DNA of 64,000 nt from Actinomadura sp. DC4. GTDB lineage: Bacteria > Actinomycetota > Actinomycetes > Streptosporangiales > Streptosporangiaceae. Position numbers and translations under genes: made by a program. The notes beneath the pieces were generated by a model. It was not told the origin of the DNA. It was given only the letters and a program-made list of their open reading frames with translations, and searched no databases. Each line of letters begins with the position of its first letter. Position 1 is the stretch's first letter. Of this stretch, positions 36,835 to 46,675 are shown in pieces. The stretch is from assembly GCF_030406325.1 (NCBI RefSeq), contig NZ_JAUEQY010000008.1, positions 124,001-188,000 of the forward strand, written 5' to 3'.

Positions 36835-38487
36835 GTGAAGAAGCTTCTTGCCGTGGCCGCGACAGCCGGCCTGGGCCTCAGCGGGCTCGGTCTCGGCGCC
36901 ACAAGCGCGTCGGCGACCACGAGCGCGCCCGGGGCCTTCCAACCGGCGAGCCTCTCATGGCACGCGTGCCAGCCGGACATCGTGACGGGGGCCCAGGCGT
37001 ACGACGCCCTGGGACCGGTCAAGGTCTCCACGATCATCAAGTGCGCCGAGCTGCAGGTGCCGCTCGACTACGCGCACCCGAACGGTCAGAAGATCACGCT
37101 TGAGCTGACCAAGACGCCGCACCAGGGCTCGGGAGCGGCCAAGGGCGACATCCTGGTCAACCCGGGTGGACCGGGCGGCGAAGGGGCCCTGTTCGGCCCG
37201 CGCGTCTACGCCCAGAACTCGGCCTCGATGCAGGCGGCGTACAACGTCATCGGCTTCGACCCGCGCGGCATCGGCTTCAGCACGCCGAAGCTGACCTGTG
37301 ACGAGAACTACAGCAACGCCCCCCGGCCGGAGTACGGCACGGGCGGGAAGCACGACGACGCGGTCTGGCTGAAGAAGTCCAAGGACTACGCGGACGCCTG
37401 CGCGCGCAAGTTCGGCGCGGGTGCCAAGATCGACCTGCTCGACCACCTCAAGACGGTCGACTCGATCCGCGACATGGACACGATCCGCAAGGCGCTCGGG
37501 CACCAGAAGCTCGACTACTACGGCGCCTCGTACGGCACCTACCTCGGCCAGACGTACGCGACGATGTTCCCCAAGAACGTCGGCCGCATGGTCCTGGACG
37601 GCAACGTCAGCCCCAAGGGCGTCTGGTACGACGCGCAGTTGAACCAGGACGTCTGGTTCAACAAGAACATGGACTACTACTTCGGCTGGATCGCCAAGTA
37701 CGACTCCAGGTACCACCTGGGCACCACGCAGGCCGCCGTCCGCAGCTACTACTACAAGCTGCAGGACAAGTTGGCCGAGCACCCGCTGACCTACACCTCA
37801 GGCGGTCAGACCGTCGCGGTCGGCGAGGACGAGCTGGTGGACAACATCCAGAACGCGGCCTACCGGCGCAGCCAGGCCGTCTGGAACAGCTACGCGTCCG
37901 CGATCTCGGCCTACAAGGCGGGTGACGTCGCCACGTTCGCCGGCACGTTCGGCGCGCCGACCACCGGCGGCAGCGACGACAACAGCTTCGCCGTCTACCT
38001 CGCCGTCCAGTGCACCGACACCGCGTGGCCGCAGAGCTGGGCCAAGTGGCACTCCGACGCCGTACGGACGAACAAGACCAGCCCGTTCCTGACCTGGGGC
38101 AACGTCTGGTTCAACGCTCCTTGCCTGTTCTGGCACGCCAAGCCGGGCACGCCGGTCGACGTCGGCCACACCAAGGACCTGCCGAACAACATCCTGATGT
38201 TCCAGGCCACCGACGACGCGGCCACCCCGTACCCGGGCGCGCTCGAACTGCACAAGATCCTCCGGGGCTCCCACCTGGTGGTCCAGGACGGCGACCGTAC
38301 GCACTGCATCGTGCACCGCGGCGACCTCCGTCCCGGTGGCGTCGACTCCTACTTCGACGCCTACTTCCTGAACGGTTCCCTGCCGTCGGCGGACACCGTG
38401 CACGTCTCACAGCTCGGTGACCCGACCCCGCCGGCCGCCGCCGCGGCCAAGGGCCAGACCACGCCGAGCGCCGACACCGTCAAGTAA
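36835..38487 (+). CDS. Secreted alpha/beta-hydrolase peptidase, S33 (SlpD/tripeptidyl aminopeptidase type)
   Basis: Secreted 550-residue peptidase related to Streptomyces SlpD/SlpE and tripeptidyl aminopeptidases. A signal peptide (LLAVAATAGLGLSGLGLGA up to SASA) leads; the oxyanion region is NPGGPGGEGA; the nucleophile is Ser232 in YYGASYGTYLG; the acid is probably Asp461 (DDAATPY) and the base His490 (DRTHCIVHRG) within the TAP-like C-terminal domain. Start GTG 36835 after AAGGGGG. It likely trims peptides outside the cell; other secreted proteases of the window are at 17678 and 58891. Confidence 0.9.
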   Translation: MKKLLAVAATAGLGLSGLGLGATSASATTSAPGAFQPASLSWHACQPDIVTGAQAYDALGPVKVSTIIKCAELQVPLDYAHPNGQKITLELTKTPHQGSGAAKGDILVNPGGPGGEGALFGPRVYAQNSASMQAAYNVIGFDPRGIGFSTPKLTCDENYSNAPRPEYGTGGKHDDAVWLKKSKDYADACARKFGAGAKIDLLDHLKTVDSIRDMDTIRKALGHQKLDYYGASYGTYLGQTYATMFPKNVGRMVLDGNVSPKGVWYDAQLNQDVWFNKNMDYYFGWIAKYDSRYHLGTTQAAVRSYYYKLQDKLAEHPLTYTSGGQTVAVGEDELVDNIQNAAYRRSQAVWNSYASAISAYKAGDVATFAGTFGAPTTGGSDDNSFAVYLAVQCTDTAWPQSWAKWHSDAVRTNKTSPFLTWGNVWFNAPCLFWHAKPGTPVDVGHTKDLPNNILMFQATDDAATPYPGALELHKILRGSHLVVQDGDRTHCIVHRGDLRPGGVDSYFDAYFLNGSLPSADTVHVSQLGDPTPPAAAAAKGQTTPSADTVK

Positions 38488-38502
38488 CACCCGCACGCGA
38501 AC

Positions 38503-38529
38503 GGTCCCCGGAGAACCCGGGGGCCTTTT
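38503..38529 (+). terminator. Rho-independent terminator after the S33 peptidase
   Basis: GGTCCCCGG pairs with CCGGGGGCC (one G:T) around a short loop, followed directly by TTTTCG, 15 nt after the peptidase stop. This is the clearest hairpin-plus-T-tract in the window. Confidence 0.7.
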
Positions 38530-38622
38530 CGCGTCCGCTCGCCTATTCAGGACGGAACCTGGCCGCAATCGTCCCTACGGTCAGTCGTGACGTACCCCGA
38601 GGACCCGAGGAAAGGCGAGAAC

Positions 38623-39129
38623 ATGACCGGCACGCGTGAGCTTCTGAGCACCGAATCCGCGACCATCCTGACGACCCTGGCCCAGCACCGGGCCTTCCTG
38701 CGCCAGACGGTCCGCGACCTCGACGACGAGCAGGCCGCGCGGCGCACCACGGTGAGCGCGCTGTGCCTGGGCGGGCTGATCAAGCACGTCGCGAACGTCG
38801 AGCGCGGCTGGATGGACTTCGTCGTACGCGGTACGGAGGGCGTCCAGGGCGAGCGGGACTGGCAGGCGGAGTTCCGCATGCTGGAGGGCGAGACGCTCGC
38901 CGGGCTGCTGGAGGACTACGACGCGGTCGCGGCGCGGACCGAGGAGATCGTGGCCGGCCTGCCCGACCTGGACTTCGACCACGCCCTGCCCGAGGCGCCC
39001 TGGTTCACGCCGGGGGCGCGCTGGTCAGCCCGCCGGGTCCTGCTGCACATCCTGGCCGAGACCTCCCAGCACGCCGGCCACGCCGACATCATCCGCGAGT
39101 CGCTCGACGGCGCCAAGACCATGGGGTGA
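38623..39129 (+). CDS. DinB family protein (DUF664 type)
   Basis: A 168-residue four-helix protein of the DinB/YfiT superfamily. The metal-site histidines are in LGGLIKHVANVERGW and in HILAETSQHAGHADIIRE near the C-terminus, the DUF664 pattern. Members include thiol-dependent S-transferases (mycothiol or bacillithiol) and many uncharacterised proteins, so the substrate is open. ATG 38623 is preceded by GAAAGGCGAG; the earlier in-frame GTG is less likely. The next gene runs toward it on the other strand. Confidence 0.85.
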   Translation: MTGTRELLSTESATILTTLAQHRAFLRQTVRDLDDEQAARRTTVSALCLGGLIKHVANVERGWMDFVVRGTEGVQGERDWQAEFRMLEGETLAGLLEDYDAVAARTEEIVAGLPDLDFDHALPEAPWFTPGARWSARRVLLHILAETSQHAGHADIIRESLDGAKTMG

Positions 39130-39139
39130 GAGGGCCGCC

Positions 39140-42019
39140 TCACACCTCGGGCGGCCGGTCGCCCGGGGTGTGCTCGGTGGCGAGCCGGGCCAGCTCGACG
39201 CGCGAGCCGATGCCGAGCTTGCGGAACACCTGGCGCAGGTGGAACTTCACCGTGTGCGGTGAGACGAACATCTGGGTCGCGACCTGCGGATTCGTCAGGC
39301 CCTGCGCGGCCAGGGCGGCGACGTTCCGCTCGGTGTCGGTCAGGCTCGACCAGCCCGAGACCGGGCGTTCGGTCTGGGTCCAGTGCCGGCGGCGTACGCC
39401 GAGCCGTCGCAGCCGGGCACGGATCCGGGCCGCGTCGCGCAGCGCGCCGACCTGTTGGTAGCCCTCCAGCGCCCGGTCCAGCGCGCCGATCGCCGCGTCG
39501 TTGCCGGATCCGCCGGCCGGCCGGGCGAGCAGGACGCCGAGATCCTCGGCGGCCGAGGCACGGCCCCACGGCCCGGGATGGGAGGCCGAGGCGTGTGAGA
39601 GGGGCACCCGGTCGCCGCGCAGGATGCCGCGGGCGTGCGCGGCCGAGGCGGCGAGCGTGGAGAAGCCGGGGTTGTCGCGGGCGAGCTGCTCGGCCGTGAT
39701 CGCCACGCTCTCGGCGGACGGGCGGTCCTCGGCCGCGAGCGCCGTACGCGCCAGCCAGGCCGCGGCGTCGGGCTCGGACATCAGCAGCCAGCGGCGTTCC
39801 ATGGCATCGGTGTACGGGATGTGGAGCACGTCGAGGGCCTCGCGGGGGCCGGCCCTCGCGTCGGCGAGCAGCGCCATGCCCCAGCGGCCCCAGGCCAGCC
39901 CGAACCTCGTCCCGGCCCGGAGCTGTTCCTCATAGCGCTGGGCGTAACCGGCCGCCGCGTCGATGTCGCCGCGGTGCACGGAGACGATCACGAGGACCGC
40001 GATCGCCAGCAGCACGAACGCGTGCATGCCCATCTGGTCGGCGATGGCCATGCCCGCCTGCGCCTCGGCCGCCGCGTCGTCCAGGCGGCCCTCGGCGAGC
40101 CGCAACCGGGCGCGGAAGATCGCCGGGCTGGCGGCGTACGCGGTGTGCCCGAACTCGGTGATCTCCTCCTCGACGCGCTGGAGCTGCGTCTCGGCCTCGT
40201 CGAGCATCCGCATGTCGGTGAGGAGGGTGGCCAGGTGCAGGCGTGGGTGGACGCGCCTGGCCTGCACGTCGTCGCGCGGCGCGATGCGGACGGCCTCTCG
40301 TACGTGGCTGATCCCGTCCGCCGGGCGGCCGTCCGCCCAGGAGACGTAGGACAGCAGCATGCGGGCGCCCACGTGGGCGGCCCGGCCGTGCTCGTCCGCT
40401 GCGGCGACGATCGACTCGGCCAGTTTCTGCCCGCGCCGGAAGTCGTGGTTCGCGTACAGGGCGCGGAGGTAGACCTGCTCGGCCAGTCCGCGCAGCTCGC
40501 CGGTCAGGCCCGGCTCGCCGAGCGCCTTCTCCGCCTCGGCCACCGCGTCCATGGGCCGCCCGGCCAGCAGCAGGGCGTACGCCAGTTCGTACCGCAGCCG
40601 GGCCGCCTGCCCCGGCACCTGAGTGTGGCTCATCGCGGCGCGGGCGAAGTCGGCCGCCTCCGGCAGCCGCCCGGACGTCGTCAGCGCGTAGACCGCGGTC
40701 ACCGTGCGGTCGAAACGCCCCTGATCGCCCGGCGTGGTGAGTTCGAGGGCGCGTACGGCCAGGTCGGCGGCGCTCTGCGGTGAGGACGGCAGCACCTCGT
40801 TCACGGCCTGGTCGAGGCCCTCCAGCGCGCGGGTGTCGCCGGGGCGCGCGTAGTGCATCAGGTGGGCGGCGGCCGGGATCGCCGAGCCGCCGCGCCTGAG
40901 CAGCATGTCGGCGGCCTGCCGGTGCAGCGCGTGCCGGACGGGCACGGTGACGGTCTCGGTCACGGCCTGCCAGAGCAGGTCGTGCCGGAACGTGAGCTGC
41001 TCGCCGGAGGGCACCACGACGCCCGCGGCCTCGGCCTCCTCGAGCGCGGCAAGGAGCCGGCTGGGCGGCTCGCCGAACATCTCGGCCAGGTCGTCGACGC
41101 GGAACGCGCGCCCCAGGACGGCCGCCACCTGCAGCATGTGCCGGGTGTGCGGGGACAGGCGTGCCAGCCGGCGGCGGGCGATCTCCTGGACCCGCCGCGG
41201 CATCCGCCGGGAGGCGAGCCGCGCCTGGCCGTCCTCGATCACGACCGCGCCCTCATCGTGAAGGCCGCGTACGAGCTCGACCAGCAGATAGGGGTTGCCG
41301 CCCGTGGCGGCGGTCAGTGAGAGCAGCTCGGTGGACGGCGTCGCGCCGAGGACGTCGGCGACGACCTCGGCCACCGCGCAGTCGCCCAGCGGCTCCAGCA
41401 CCACGCGCCGGGCGCCGTCGCGCTCGAGGACCTCGAACAGCTGGGCGATCCCGGAGTCGGTCCCGTCGGTCCTCCGGGCCAGAATCCACATCAAGGGGTA
41501 CGAGGCGAGCTCGGGGATCATCGACCGCAGCGCCAGGATCGTCGTCGGGTCGGCCCACTGCAGGTCGTCGAGGGCGATCAGCAGCGGCCCCTCGAAGACC
41601 CGCTCCTCCAGCCGCGTCTGCAACCGCTCGATCAGCCGCAGCCGCAGGTCGATCGTGTCGGAGGGCATGACGGACCGGGCCTCGCGAAGTGTCTGCGGCG
41701 ACTCCCCGAGCGCGGTCATCAGGGGGACCAGCGGCGCGAGCCGGCTCGGCTCGTCGGCCGCGCCGTGGGCGAGCATGAAGCCCTGCCCGGCGGCGGCCTC
41801 CACCGCGTCGGAGAGCAGGTGGCTCTTTCCCATCCCGGAGCGACCCTCGACCAGGAGGACTCCACCCCGGCTCTGTTCGGCTGCCCGCAGGAGGGCGGAG
41901 AGGGCGCGCCACTCACGGGTCCGGCCACGCCAGCCACGCCGTGACGGTCGGCCGAGATCGGCTCCGGTCGTCGTCTCCGGGACGGGCGACGGGGGTTCCG
42001 CCGTGCTTCCATCAGTCAC
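39140..42019 (-). CDS. Large ATP-binding LuxR-family (LAL) transcriptional regulator
   Basis: A 959-residue regulator: N-terminal AAA/STAND ATPase with Walker A GRSGMGKS (59-66) and Walker B LLIALDDLQWAD, a central region of TPR-like helices (about 400-850) and a C-terminal LuxR helix-turn-helix (LTDTERNVAALAAQGLTNPQ, then SPHTVKFHLRQVF). LAL proteins respond to small molecules and often control degradation or antibiotic pathways. Start GTG 42019; a TAAGTT box 9 nt upstream may be its -10. No obvious target operon is adjacent, though the thiolase-SDR operon runs toward it. Confidence 0.92.
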   Translation of the reverse strand: MTDGSTAEPPSPVPETTTGADLGRPSRRGWRGRTREWRALSALLRAAEQSRGGVLLVEGRSGMGKSHLLSDAVEAAAGQGFMLAHGAADEPSRLAPLVPLMTALGESPQTLREARSVMPSDTIDLRLRLIERLQTRLEERVFEGPLLIALDDLQWADPTTILALRSMIPELASYPLMWILARRTDGTDSGIAQLFEVLERDGARRVVLEPLGDCAVAEVVADVLGATPSTELLSLTAATGGNPYLLVELVRGLHDEGAVVIEDGQARLASRRMPRRVQEIARRRLARLSPHTRHMLQVAAVLGRAFRVDDLAEMFGEPPSRLLAALEEAEAAGVVVPSGEQLTFRHDLLWQAVTETVTVPVRHALHRQAADMLLRRGGSAIPAAAHLMHYARPGDTRALEGLDQAVNEVLPSSPQSAADLAVRALELTTPGDQGRFDRTVTAVYALTTSGRLPEAADFARAAMSHTQVPGQAARLRYELAYALLLAGRPMDAVAEAEKALGEPGLTGELRGLAEQVYLRALYANHDFRRGQKLAESIVAAADEHGRAAHVGARMLLSYVSWADGRPADGISHVREAVRIAPRDDVQARRVHPRLHLATLLTDMRMLDEAETQLQRVEEEITEFGHTAYAASPAIFRARLRLAEGRLDDAAAEAQAGMAIADQMGMHAFVLLAIAVLVIVSVHRGDIDAAAGYAQRYEEQLRAGTRFGLAWGRWGMALLADARAGPREALDVLHIPYTDAMERRWLLMSEPDAAAWLARTALAAEDRPSAESVAITAEQLARDNPGFSTLAASAAHARGILRGDRVPLSHASASHPGPWGRASAAEDLGVLLARPAGGSGNDAAIGALDRALEGYQQVGALRDAARIRARLRRLGVRRRHWTQTERPVSGWSSLTDTERNVAALAAQGLTNPQVATQMFVSPHTVKFHLRQVFRKLGIGSRVELARLATEHTPGDRPPEV

Positions 42020-42407
42020 CAGAACTACAACTTACCTGGTCAGCGCTTTACCGACCGGTCAGTGCCGCGTGGCCCCGCGTTCTTACGGCGCGCGGGTGAA
42101 GCATGAGACAAAGTTGATCCGGGTGGGCGCTGAGGACTCGAATGCGCGGCCGGGTCCCAGCGCGCCCCCCGGAAAACCTGTGCCGGGACCCGGCCGATTC
42201 GCGTCACCGCGAGCCCGGAGCGACGGCGCCCGCCCCCCTGGGCCGGTGTCCCGGCGCCACTGAGCCGCCGCCCCCAGACGGGCTCAGTTGGCCGAACGCC
42301 CTCGCCGCGAGCTCGTGGCGGCGATAAGGAACAGTCTGCGCGGCGGCCCGGAACTCCACATCAGCCACCTGGGCAGGTTCGGTATCCCGTATACAATTCG
42401 GCTCTCG
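42020..42407. other. 388-nt gene-free region
   Basis: No credible ORF. It holds the LAL promoter (TAAGTT on the minus strand), the partial palindrome ACCGACCGGTCAGT at about 42051-42064, which resembles a regulator site, and a perfect 11-bp inverted repeat GGCCGGGTCCC/GGGACCCGGCC (42148-42158, 42185-42195) with a 26-nt loop that could end transcription. The right part before the SDR stop is ordinary GC-rich sequence. Confidence 0.45.
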
Positions 42408-43111
42408 TCAGCCGCGGAGAGCCGGGTAGAGGTCCGCCAGCTCCCCGGACAGGCCGCCCTTGACCTGCCGGCTGATCGCGTCCGCGAACACCTCCGGCTC
42501 CCCGGCCTCGACGGCGTCGAGCACCCGCGCGGCCACGTCCTCCGGCCTCTCCTTCGGCCCGGGGGCGTTGGCGGCCATGTCGGTGTCCATGAACCCTACG
42601 TGCACCCCGACCACGAGCGTGCCCTGCGGAGCCAGCTCCAGGCGTACGCCGTTGGTCAGCGACCAGGCGGCGGACTTGGAGGCCGCGTACGCGCCCATGC
42701 CCGGCACGCTGACGTGCGAGAGCACCGAAAGGACGTTGACGAGTGCGCCCCCGCCGTTCGCGCCCAGGACCGGGGCGAAGGCGCGGGTGAGCCCCAGTGT
42801 GCCGAAGTAGTTGATCTCCATTTCGTTCCTGGCCTCGTCGAGCGTCGCCGGGCCGAGCAGCGGGCCGCCGTGGAAGACGCCGGCGTTGTTGATCAGCAGT
42901 GTGACGTCGCCGCACCGTGCCGCCGCGGCGGCGACGTCCGCCGGGTCGGTCACGTCGAGCTTCACGGGGACGAGGCCGGGGTCGGTGACGGTGCCCGGGT
43001 CGCGGGCGCCGGCGTAGACCGTGCCGGCGCCGCGTTCGGCCAGCGCGCGGGCGAGGGCGCGGCCGAGGCCGCGGTTGGCCCCCGTGACGAGAGCGACGGA
43101 ACCAGAGATCT

Positions 43112-43115
<4 letters not shown>
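42408..43115 (-). CDS. Short-chain dehydrogenase/reductase
   Basis: Classical SDR of 235 residues using NAD(P)(H): cofactor loop TGANRGLG at 11-18, NNAG at 76-79, catalytic Ser near 130, Tyr143 and Lys147 (YAASK). ATG 43115 overlaps the stop of the thiolase gene (ATGA), so both are one operon under the palindromic operator at 44321-44369. A thiolase plus a reductase suggests a beta-oxidation or ketoacyl-processing task, but the substrate is not shown. Confidence 0.92.
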
Positions 43116-44296
<1,181 letters not shown>

Positions 44297-44320
44297 GCGC
44301 TTCATCTCCCCACGTGCAGA

Positions 44321-44369
44321 GTTTGCATTTCCAACTCACTGTAGGTTCGAGTGAGTTGGAAATGCAAAC
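44321..44369. promoter_or_regulatory. 20-bp perfect inverted repeat, operator of the hxlR/thiolase pair
   Basis: GTTTGCATTTCCAACTCACT (44321-44340) is followed after 9 nt by its exact reverse complement (44350-44369). The spacer holds the -10 of the thiolase operon on the minus strand; the right arm holds TTGGAA (44357-44362), which stands 17 nt before TACGGT (44380-44385), a -35/-10 pair for the regulator. One dimeric HxlR protein bound here could control both directions. Confidence 0.8.
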
Positions 44370-44391
44370 GCACCGGTCGTACGGTGGAGGC

Positions 44392-44847
44392 ATGACCACG
44401 CCACGTCCCTGCTCGATCGCCGCCGCTCTCAGCGTGATCGGCGAGAAGTACTCCCTGCTCGTGCTGCGCGAGGTGCTGTTCGGCGTCCGGCGCTTCAACG
44501 ACATGGCCCGCAACATCGGCGCGCCGCGCGACGTCCTGACGGCGCGGCTGAACCGCCTGGTCGAGGCCGGCGTGCTGGACAAGGTGCGATACAGCGAACG
44601 GCCGCCGCGGCACGAGTACCACCTGACGGAGGCCGGGCGTGAGCTGCAGGGAGTGCTGCTGACGCTGGGGCAGTGGGGCGACCGCCACCTGGCCGAGCGC
44701 CCGCCGGTGATCTTCGAGCACTCCTGCGGCGCCGACTTCGAGGCGGCGGTCGTCTGCCGCGCGTGCGGCACGGAGGTCGCACCGGACTCCTTCGTCGGGG
44801 CCCGGTTCCAGGTGGAGGGGTGGGGGCCGGCGGGCCTAGCGGAGTAG
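44392..44847 (+). CDS. HxlR-family transcriptional regulator
   Basis: Winged-helix regulator (151 residues) of the HxlR type: CSIAAALSVIGEKYSLLVLRE at the start with the family's conserved Cys, then RRFNDMARNIGAPRDVLTARL as recognition part and a wing. Such Cys residues often sense electrophiles. The C-terminal half adds a possible metal site (HSCGADFEAAVVCRACG). ATG 44392 lies 6 nt after TACGGT. It is divergent from the thiolase-SDR operon over a perfect palindrome, so that operon and itself are its likely targets. Its 3' end overlaps the TetR gene by 12 nt. Confidence 0.9.
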   Translation: MTTPRPCSIAAALSVIGEKYSLLVLREVLFGVRRFNDMARNIGAPRDVLTARLNRLVEAGVLDKVRYSERPPRHEYHLTEAGRELQGVLLTLGQWGDRHLAERPPVIFEHSCGADFEAAVVCRACGTEVAPDSFVGARFQVEGWGPAGLAE

Positions 44848-45396
44848 TCCGGCGACCAGGGTCTCGACCAGTCGGCGCGCGTCGTAGGCGGGGTCGCTGT
44901 CCGCGCCGATGCAGAGGTTGCCGACGCCGCGCATGAGCTCGTACGCCCCCAGGCGGGACCGGATCTCGCCGGAGGCCGCGGCGGCATCGAGCAGCCGGGT
45001 GCACACCGGCAGGAGGCGGTCGAGGAAGTAGGCGTGCAGCGTGTCGAAGCCGGCGTCGCCGGACTGGAGCACCGCGGCGAGCCCGTGCTTGGTGACCAGG
45101 AAGTCGACGAAGAGGTTGATCCATCGGCTCAGCGCGGCGTGGGGAGTGGCGCTCGTCGCCAGCAGCTCCGGGCCGGCCTCGGCGCAGGCGTCGACCTGGT
45201 GCCGGTAGACGGCGATGATGAGGTCCGCCCGGGTCGGGAAGTGGCGGTAGATCGTGCCCATCCCGACGCCGGCCTTGGCCGCGATGTCGCGTACGGGGGC
45301 CTCCACGCCCGAGGCGACGAAGACCGCGGCGGCGGCGTCGAGCAGGGTCTGCTCGTTACGCCGGGCGTCCGCCCGCTTGGATCGGCTCGCGTCCAC
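44836..45396 (-). CDS. TetR-family transcriptional regulator
   Basis: A 186-residue repressor: N-terminal helix-turn-helix (LLDAAAAVFVASGVEAPVRD, then AGVGMGTIYRHFPTRADLI) and an all-helical ligand domain with CIGADSDP near the end. GTG 45396 is preferred to GTG 45420 because TAAGGT upstream fits a -10 whose transcript would begin near 45413, with GAGAAGG as ribosome-binding site. No divergent target is adjacent; the MarR gene upstream runs in the same direction. Confidence 0.88.
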   Translation of the reverse strand: MDASRSKRADARRNEQTLLDAAAAVFVASGVEAPVRDIAAKAGVGMGTIYRHFPTRADLIIAVYRHQVDACAEAGPELLATSATPHAALSRWINLFVDFLVTKHGLAAVLQSGDAGFDTLHAYFLDRLLPVCTRLLDAAAASGEIRSRLGAYELMRGVGNLCIGADSDPAYDARRLVETLVAGLLR

Positions 45397-45481
45397 CGCG
45401 CCGCCCTTCTCCCGAGGCACCTTACCGGAGCATGGCTCCGGTTGCTCATGATGTCAGAGCGGCACCTCGGCGGCCAAATCC

Positions 45482-45955
45482 CTAAACGGGGGTGGCGAAG
45501 CGTCGCAGGGCGTCGGCGAGGCGGGGAAGGTCGAGCCCTTCGAGGTGGTCCATGATGTGGCGCCGGGTGCTGGCCAGGTGGGTCGGGTAGGCGTTCTCGA
45601 GGCGGGCCAGGCCGGCGTCGGTGAGGACCGCGTTGGAGCCGCGGGCGTCCTCGGGGCACTGGACGCGCTCGACCAGGCCGTCGGCCTCCAGGCGGCCGAC
45701 GATGCGGGTCATGCCGCTCAGTGACACGTCGCACACTCCGGCCAGCTCGCTCATGCGCAGCCGGCGCTCGGGCGCCTCGGACAGGTGCATCAGTACGGAG
45801 TACTCGTTCAGCGTGAGGTGCTGCTCGCGCGTCAGGTCGGCGTCGATGGCCCGTGGCAGGACGATGATCGCCCGCCCGAGAGCGCGTGCCACGGCCTCCT
45901 CGTCGGGGTTCAGCGGCTGGGGCGGCGCCGTCTCGGTGGTGCGGATTTCGGCCAT
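45482..45955 (-). CDS. MarR-family transcriptional regulator
   Basis: Winged-helix repressor of 157 residues: LTLNEYSVLMHLSEAPERRL, SELAGVCDVSLSGMTRIV (recognition helix, with a Cys that could be a redox sensor) and the DARGSNAVLTDAG wing. TAGCCT at 45967-45962 (minus strand) stands exactly 6 nt before the ATG, so it is probably leaderless. Two near-identical palindromes, TTGCTT-N4-AAGCAA, lie between it and the divergent FMN reductase and are its likely binding sites. Redox or quinone signals are a reasonable guess for the inducer. Confidence 0.92.
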   Translation of the reverse strand: MAEIRTTETAPPQPLNPDEEAVARALGRAIIVLPRAIDADLTREQHLTLNEYSVLMHLSEAPERRLRMSELAGVCDVSLSGMTRIVGRLEADGLVERVQCPEDARGSNAVLTDAGLARLENAYPTHLASTRRHIMDHLEGLDLPRLADALRRFATPV

Positions 45956-45968
45956 GCCCGCAGGCTAG

Positions 45969-46013
45969 TTGCTTGACAAAGCAATCGTCTAGAGTATTTG
46001 CTTCACGAAGCAA
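45969..46013. promoter_or_regulatory. Two MarR operators flanking the FMN reductase promoter
   Basis: TTGCTTGACAAAGCAA (45969-45984) and TTGCTTCACGAAGCAA (45998-46013) share perfect 6-bp arms with 4-nt spacers, centres 29 bp apart. TTGACA (45973-45978) is a consensus -35 inside the first and TATTTG (45995-46000) at 16 nt is the likely -10 touching the second. Binding would block the reductase promoter and, through the first site, the marR promoter. Confidence 0.8.
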
Positions 46014-46042
46014 GTAACTTCCCGTAATGAAAAGAGATCTTC

Positions 46043-46606
46043 ATGACCAAGATCGGAATCATCCTCGGCAGCACCCGGCCGGGACGCGTCGGCGAGGCCG
46101 TCGCGCAGTGGGTCCACCAAGTGGCCGCGCAGCGTACCGACGCGGAGTTCGAGCTGGTCGACCTGCTCGACTACAAGCTCCCGCACCTGGACGAGGCGCT
46201 CCCGCCGAGCCTGGGCCAGTACGCCCAGCCGCACACGCACGCGTGGGCCGAGAAGATCGCCTCCTTCGACGGGTACGTCTTCGTCACGCCGGAGTACAAC
46301 CACTCCACCTCGGGCGCGCTGAAGAACGCCATCGACTTCCTCTACGGCGAGTGGAACAACAAGGCGTGCGCGTTCGTCAGCTACGGCGGCGCCGGGGGCA
46401 CCCGCGCGGTCGAGCACCTGCGCCTGATCGCGGGCGAGCTGCAGCTCGCCGACGTACGCTCCCAGGTGGCCCTGTCGCTGTTCACCGACTTTGAGAACTT
46501 CAGCGTCTTCAAGCCGGGCGAGCACCAGCGGCCCGTCCTCGACACGACGCTGGACCAGGTCGTGGCCTGGAGCGAGGCCCTCGCCCCGCTCCGCGCCGCG
46601 GCCTGA
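46043..46606 (+). CDS. NADPH-dependent FMN reductase family protein
   Basis: Flavodoxin-like reductase of 187 residues. IGIILGSTRPGRVGEAVA is the FMN phosphate loop, VTPEYNHSTSGALKNAID the family signature and FVSYGGAGGTRAVEHL the flavin-contacting end. AAGAGA precedes ATG 46043. Under MarR control it probably detoxifies quinones or other electrophiles; the paralogue at 24364 shares the same motifs but is controlled by an XRE regulator. Confidence 0.93.
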   Translation: MTKIGIILGSTRPGRVGEAVAQWVHQVAAQRTDAEFELVDLLDYKLPHLDEALPPSLGQYAQPHTHAWAEKIASFDGYVFVTPEYNHSTSGALKNAIDFLYGEWNNKACAFVSYGGAGGTRAVEHLRLIAGELQLADVRSQVALSLFTDFENFSVFKPGEHQRPVLDTTLDQVVAWSEALAPLRAAA

Positions 46607-46675
46607 GGCCGAGACCACCGAGCGGCGCGGCCGTACGGGAGCCGGCCGCGTACACGGGGGTACCGGCCGCCTCGA

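Noticed and set aside
42148-42195. Stem considered as part of a tRNA or small RNA
   Set aside because: No T-loop (GTTCGA) or acceptor-end pattern matches a tRNA; the 26-nt loop fits a weak terminator or chance pairing.
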